A stretch of DNA of 7,592 bases from NCBI GenBank assembly GCA_900545905.1, contig URBA01000067.1, positions 1 through 7,592 of the forward strand, given 5' to 3'. A program made the position numbers and the translations under genes. Positions within the stretch are counted from its first letter, which is position 1. Every line of letters starts with the position of its first letter. The notes under the pieces were generated by a model that saw only the letters and a list, made by a program, of their open reading frames with translations, made no database searches and was not told the origin of the DNA. Positions 6,527 to 7,592 of the stretch are shown here, piece by piece. Origin of the DNA: an uncultured Collinsella sp. (lineage in GTDB: Bacteria > Actinomycetota > Coriobacteriia > Coriobacteriales > Coriobacteriaceae).

Positions 6527-7252
6527 TTAGCCGAGGCAAGTCCAGTTGACGGGGGTCGAGCCGTGCTGTTCGAGTAGCCGATTGGCTGCCGAGAAGGGGC
6601 ACGACCCCATAAAAGCGGGGAGTTCTGCCGTGGCACGGTTGGCCGAAAGCGGCGAGGGGTGCGTAGAGGCCAGGCAGAACTTGCCGGTTGCCTTGCCCGC
6701 GCCGGTAGCGGCGAGCTTGCCTTCGACCATCTGCTGGGCAAAGCGGCCCCATGCCAAAAAGACTACCGGTTGGGGCAGCTGGCAGCAGCGTTCGATAACG
6801 TAGTCGGTCAGGGTGCTCCAGCCCAGTTTGGCGTGCGAGTTCGCGGCATGCTCGCGCACGGTGAGCGTAGTGTTGAGGAGCAGGATGCCCTGTTGCGCCC
6901 ATGGGGTTAGGTCTCCCGTGGCGGGAATGGGGCAGCCTAGATCGGCTTTGAGCTCCTTATAGATGTTGCGCAGGCTCGGCGGCAACTTGGTTTGCGTCGC
7001 GGGGACCGAGAACGACAGTCCCATTGCCTGGTTGGGTCCGTGATAGGGGTCTTGACCCAAGATGACAACCTTGACCTGGTCGGTCGGTGTATAGGCGAGG
7101 GCATTGAGGATGTCGTCTTGTGCCGGGTAGATGGTTTGCTCGGCACGCAAAAGGACGATGCGCTCGAGCAGCTGGTTCGTAGTGTCACGTACCGGCTGCG
7201 GCGCATCGCCCAACCAAGTTGCTATGTTGCGGTCGCGCGTTGCGGTGTCCAT
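6527..7252 (-). CDS. ung: Uracil-DNA glycosylase (family 1)
   Basis: A 241-aa DNA repair enzyme that removes uracil arising from cytosine deamination or misincorporation, starting base-excision repair. The catalytic water-activating motif GQDPYHGPNQAMGLSFSV is complete (66-83, general base D68). The uracil-binding strand GILLLNTTLTV (122-132, N127) and the DNA-intercalation motif HPSPLS (198-203, with H198 and L202) are also intact. The minor-groove proline/serine loop LPPSLRN is at 90-96. Length and order match family 1 (E. coli Ung is 229 aa). The start ATG at 7250-7252 has AAAGGAG four bases upstream. It lies 88 bp behind a partial transporter gene transcribed in the same direction and converges on the SDR operon. 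There is no sign of damage. Confidence 0.97.
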   Translation of the reverse strand: MDTATRDRNIATWLGDAPQPVRDTTNQLLERIVLLRAEQTIYPAQDDILNALAYTPTDQVKVVILGQDPYHGPNQAMGLSFSVPATQTKLPPSLRNIYKELKADLGCPIPATGDLTPWAQQGILLLNTTLTVREHAANSHAKLGWSTLTDYVIERCCQLPQPVVFLAWGRFAQQMVEGKLAATGAGKATGKFCLASTHPSPLSANRATAELPAFMGSCPFSAANRLLEQHGSTPVNWTCLG

Positions 7253-7268
7253 GGGGCTCCTTTATGGC

Positions 7269-7314
7269 AGATGCTCTGTTGGCATCTATTGTAAAGGCGC
7301 ACCGGTTGCCTTTA
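7269..7314 (-). promoter_or_regulatory. Upstream region of ung: two small hairpins and a possible -10
   Basis: The 88-bp gap before ung holds two perfect inverted repeats. TAAAGGC (7292-7298) / GCCTTTA (7308-7314) has a 9-nt loop, and AGATGC (7269-7274) / GCATCT (7282-7287) has a 7-nt loop. On the minus strand the first is followed by TTTACAAT, so it may be a weak terminator for the transporter gene. TACAAT (7288-7293, minus) could be a -10 box for ung with a poor -35. The second hairpin would then lie in the ung leader. Confidence 0.4.
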
Positions 7315-7340
7315 TGCCGCGGCTGCATGAAGAGCGGGGT

Positions 7341-7592
7341 CTACGAGGTGCGTTCGGGCGCTCCTGCCATACGAGCCTGTCCATGTGCGCGAAGGCGCGG
7401 AAGCTCGACGGTTGCAACCATGACGCCGGTGAGGATGAGGGCGGCGCCAAAGAATGCGATGGGGCTCAGGACCTCGCCGACCAGGAAGAACGAGAAGACG
7501 GCGGAGCAGACCGGCTCGAGCGAGAAGGCGAAGCCGGTGGTCTCGGCTGGCACGTGGGGCTGCACGAGCGTCTGGGTGATAAAGCCGTAGGC
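7341..7592 (-). CDS. EamA/DMT-family transporter, C-terminal part (runs off window)
   Basis: The minus strand encodes the last 83 residues of a drug/metabolite-type permease, ending at TAG 7341-7343. The visible part contains FAFSLEPVCSAVFSFFLVGE followed by a membrane segment FFGAALILTGVMVAT and a basic tail. This is the diagnostic last-two-helix block of full-length (about 300 aa) EamA proteins: S-L-E-P-V, then a membrane helix, then G-E-x-L, then a G-A-x-L-I-x-x-G helix. The start and first eight helices lie outside the window. The frame is open to the last base. It is a different protein class from the short EamA gene at the left end. Substrate unknown. Confidence 0.88.
   Translation of the reverse strand, partial: AYGFITQTLVQPHVPAETTGFAFSLEPVCSAVFSFFLVGEVLSPIAFFGAALILTGVMVATVELPRLRAHGQARMAGAPERTS

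Noticed and set aside
5043..6902. A 619-codon open frame on the minus strand across the transporter, SDR and part of ung.
   Set aside because: It crosses a terminator and three well-supported genes, and its composition (rich in H, R, A and G) is typical of a shadow frame.

Overview
The window looks like the end of an assembled contig from a high-GC Gram-positive gut bacterium, most probably a Coriobacteriia member such as Collinsella. That placement is inference from base composition, codon style and gene content, not from a database match. The contig is not clean: bases 1-47 match an Illumina Nextera P7/i7 adapter, so genomic sequence starts at about 48 and the first few hundred bases should be treated as low-confidence assembly.

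Layout. (a) 48-437: the 5' part of an EamA/DMT-type transporter on the minus strand with an in-frame TGA, preceded by a short stretch resembling a decayed histidine-kinase ATPase end. (b) 449-634: an unexplained 186-bp element bounded by 39-bp inverted arms. (c) 720-2742 (minus): a three-gene operon encoding a YtrA-type GntR regulator, an ABC ATPase and an ABC-2 permease. It ends at a two-way terminator and starts at a promoter overlapped by GTGTATATA/TATATACAC inverted repeats. (d) 2853-3150: a striking array of four 57-bp palindromic units at an 80-bp period, lying between two divergent promoters. (e) 3294-4907 (plus): prfC, peptide release factor 3. (f) 4950-6476 (plus): a promoter, a structured leader resembling a preQ1 riboswitch, a queuosine-precursor-type transporter and a short-chain dehydrogenase 9 nt behind it, closed by a strong terminator. 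(g) 6527-7592 (minus): ung (uracil-DNA glycosylase), preceded by the C-terminal end of a second EamA/DMT transporter that runs off the window.

The genes are mostly housekeeping or common accessory functions: translation termination, base-excision repair, queuosine salvage and a small regulated ABC exporter. The most unusual material is non-coding: the four-unit palindromic array with regular spacing and an apparently inverted fourth core, the 39-bp inverted-repeat element near the contig end, and the preQ1-like leader. No phage, CRISPR-Cas or plasmid functions were seen.
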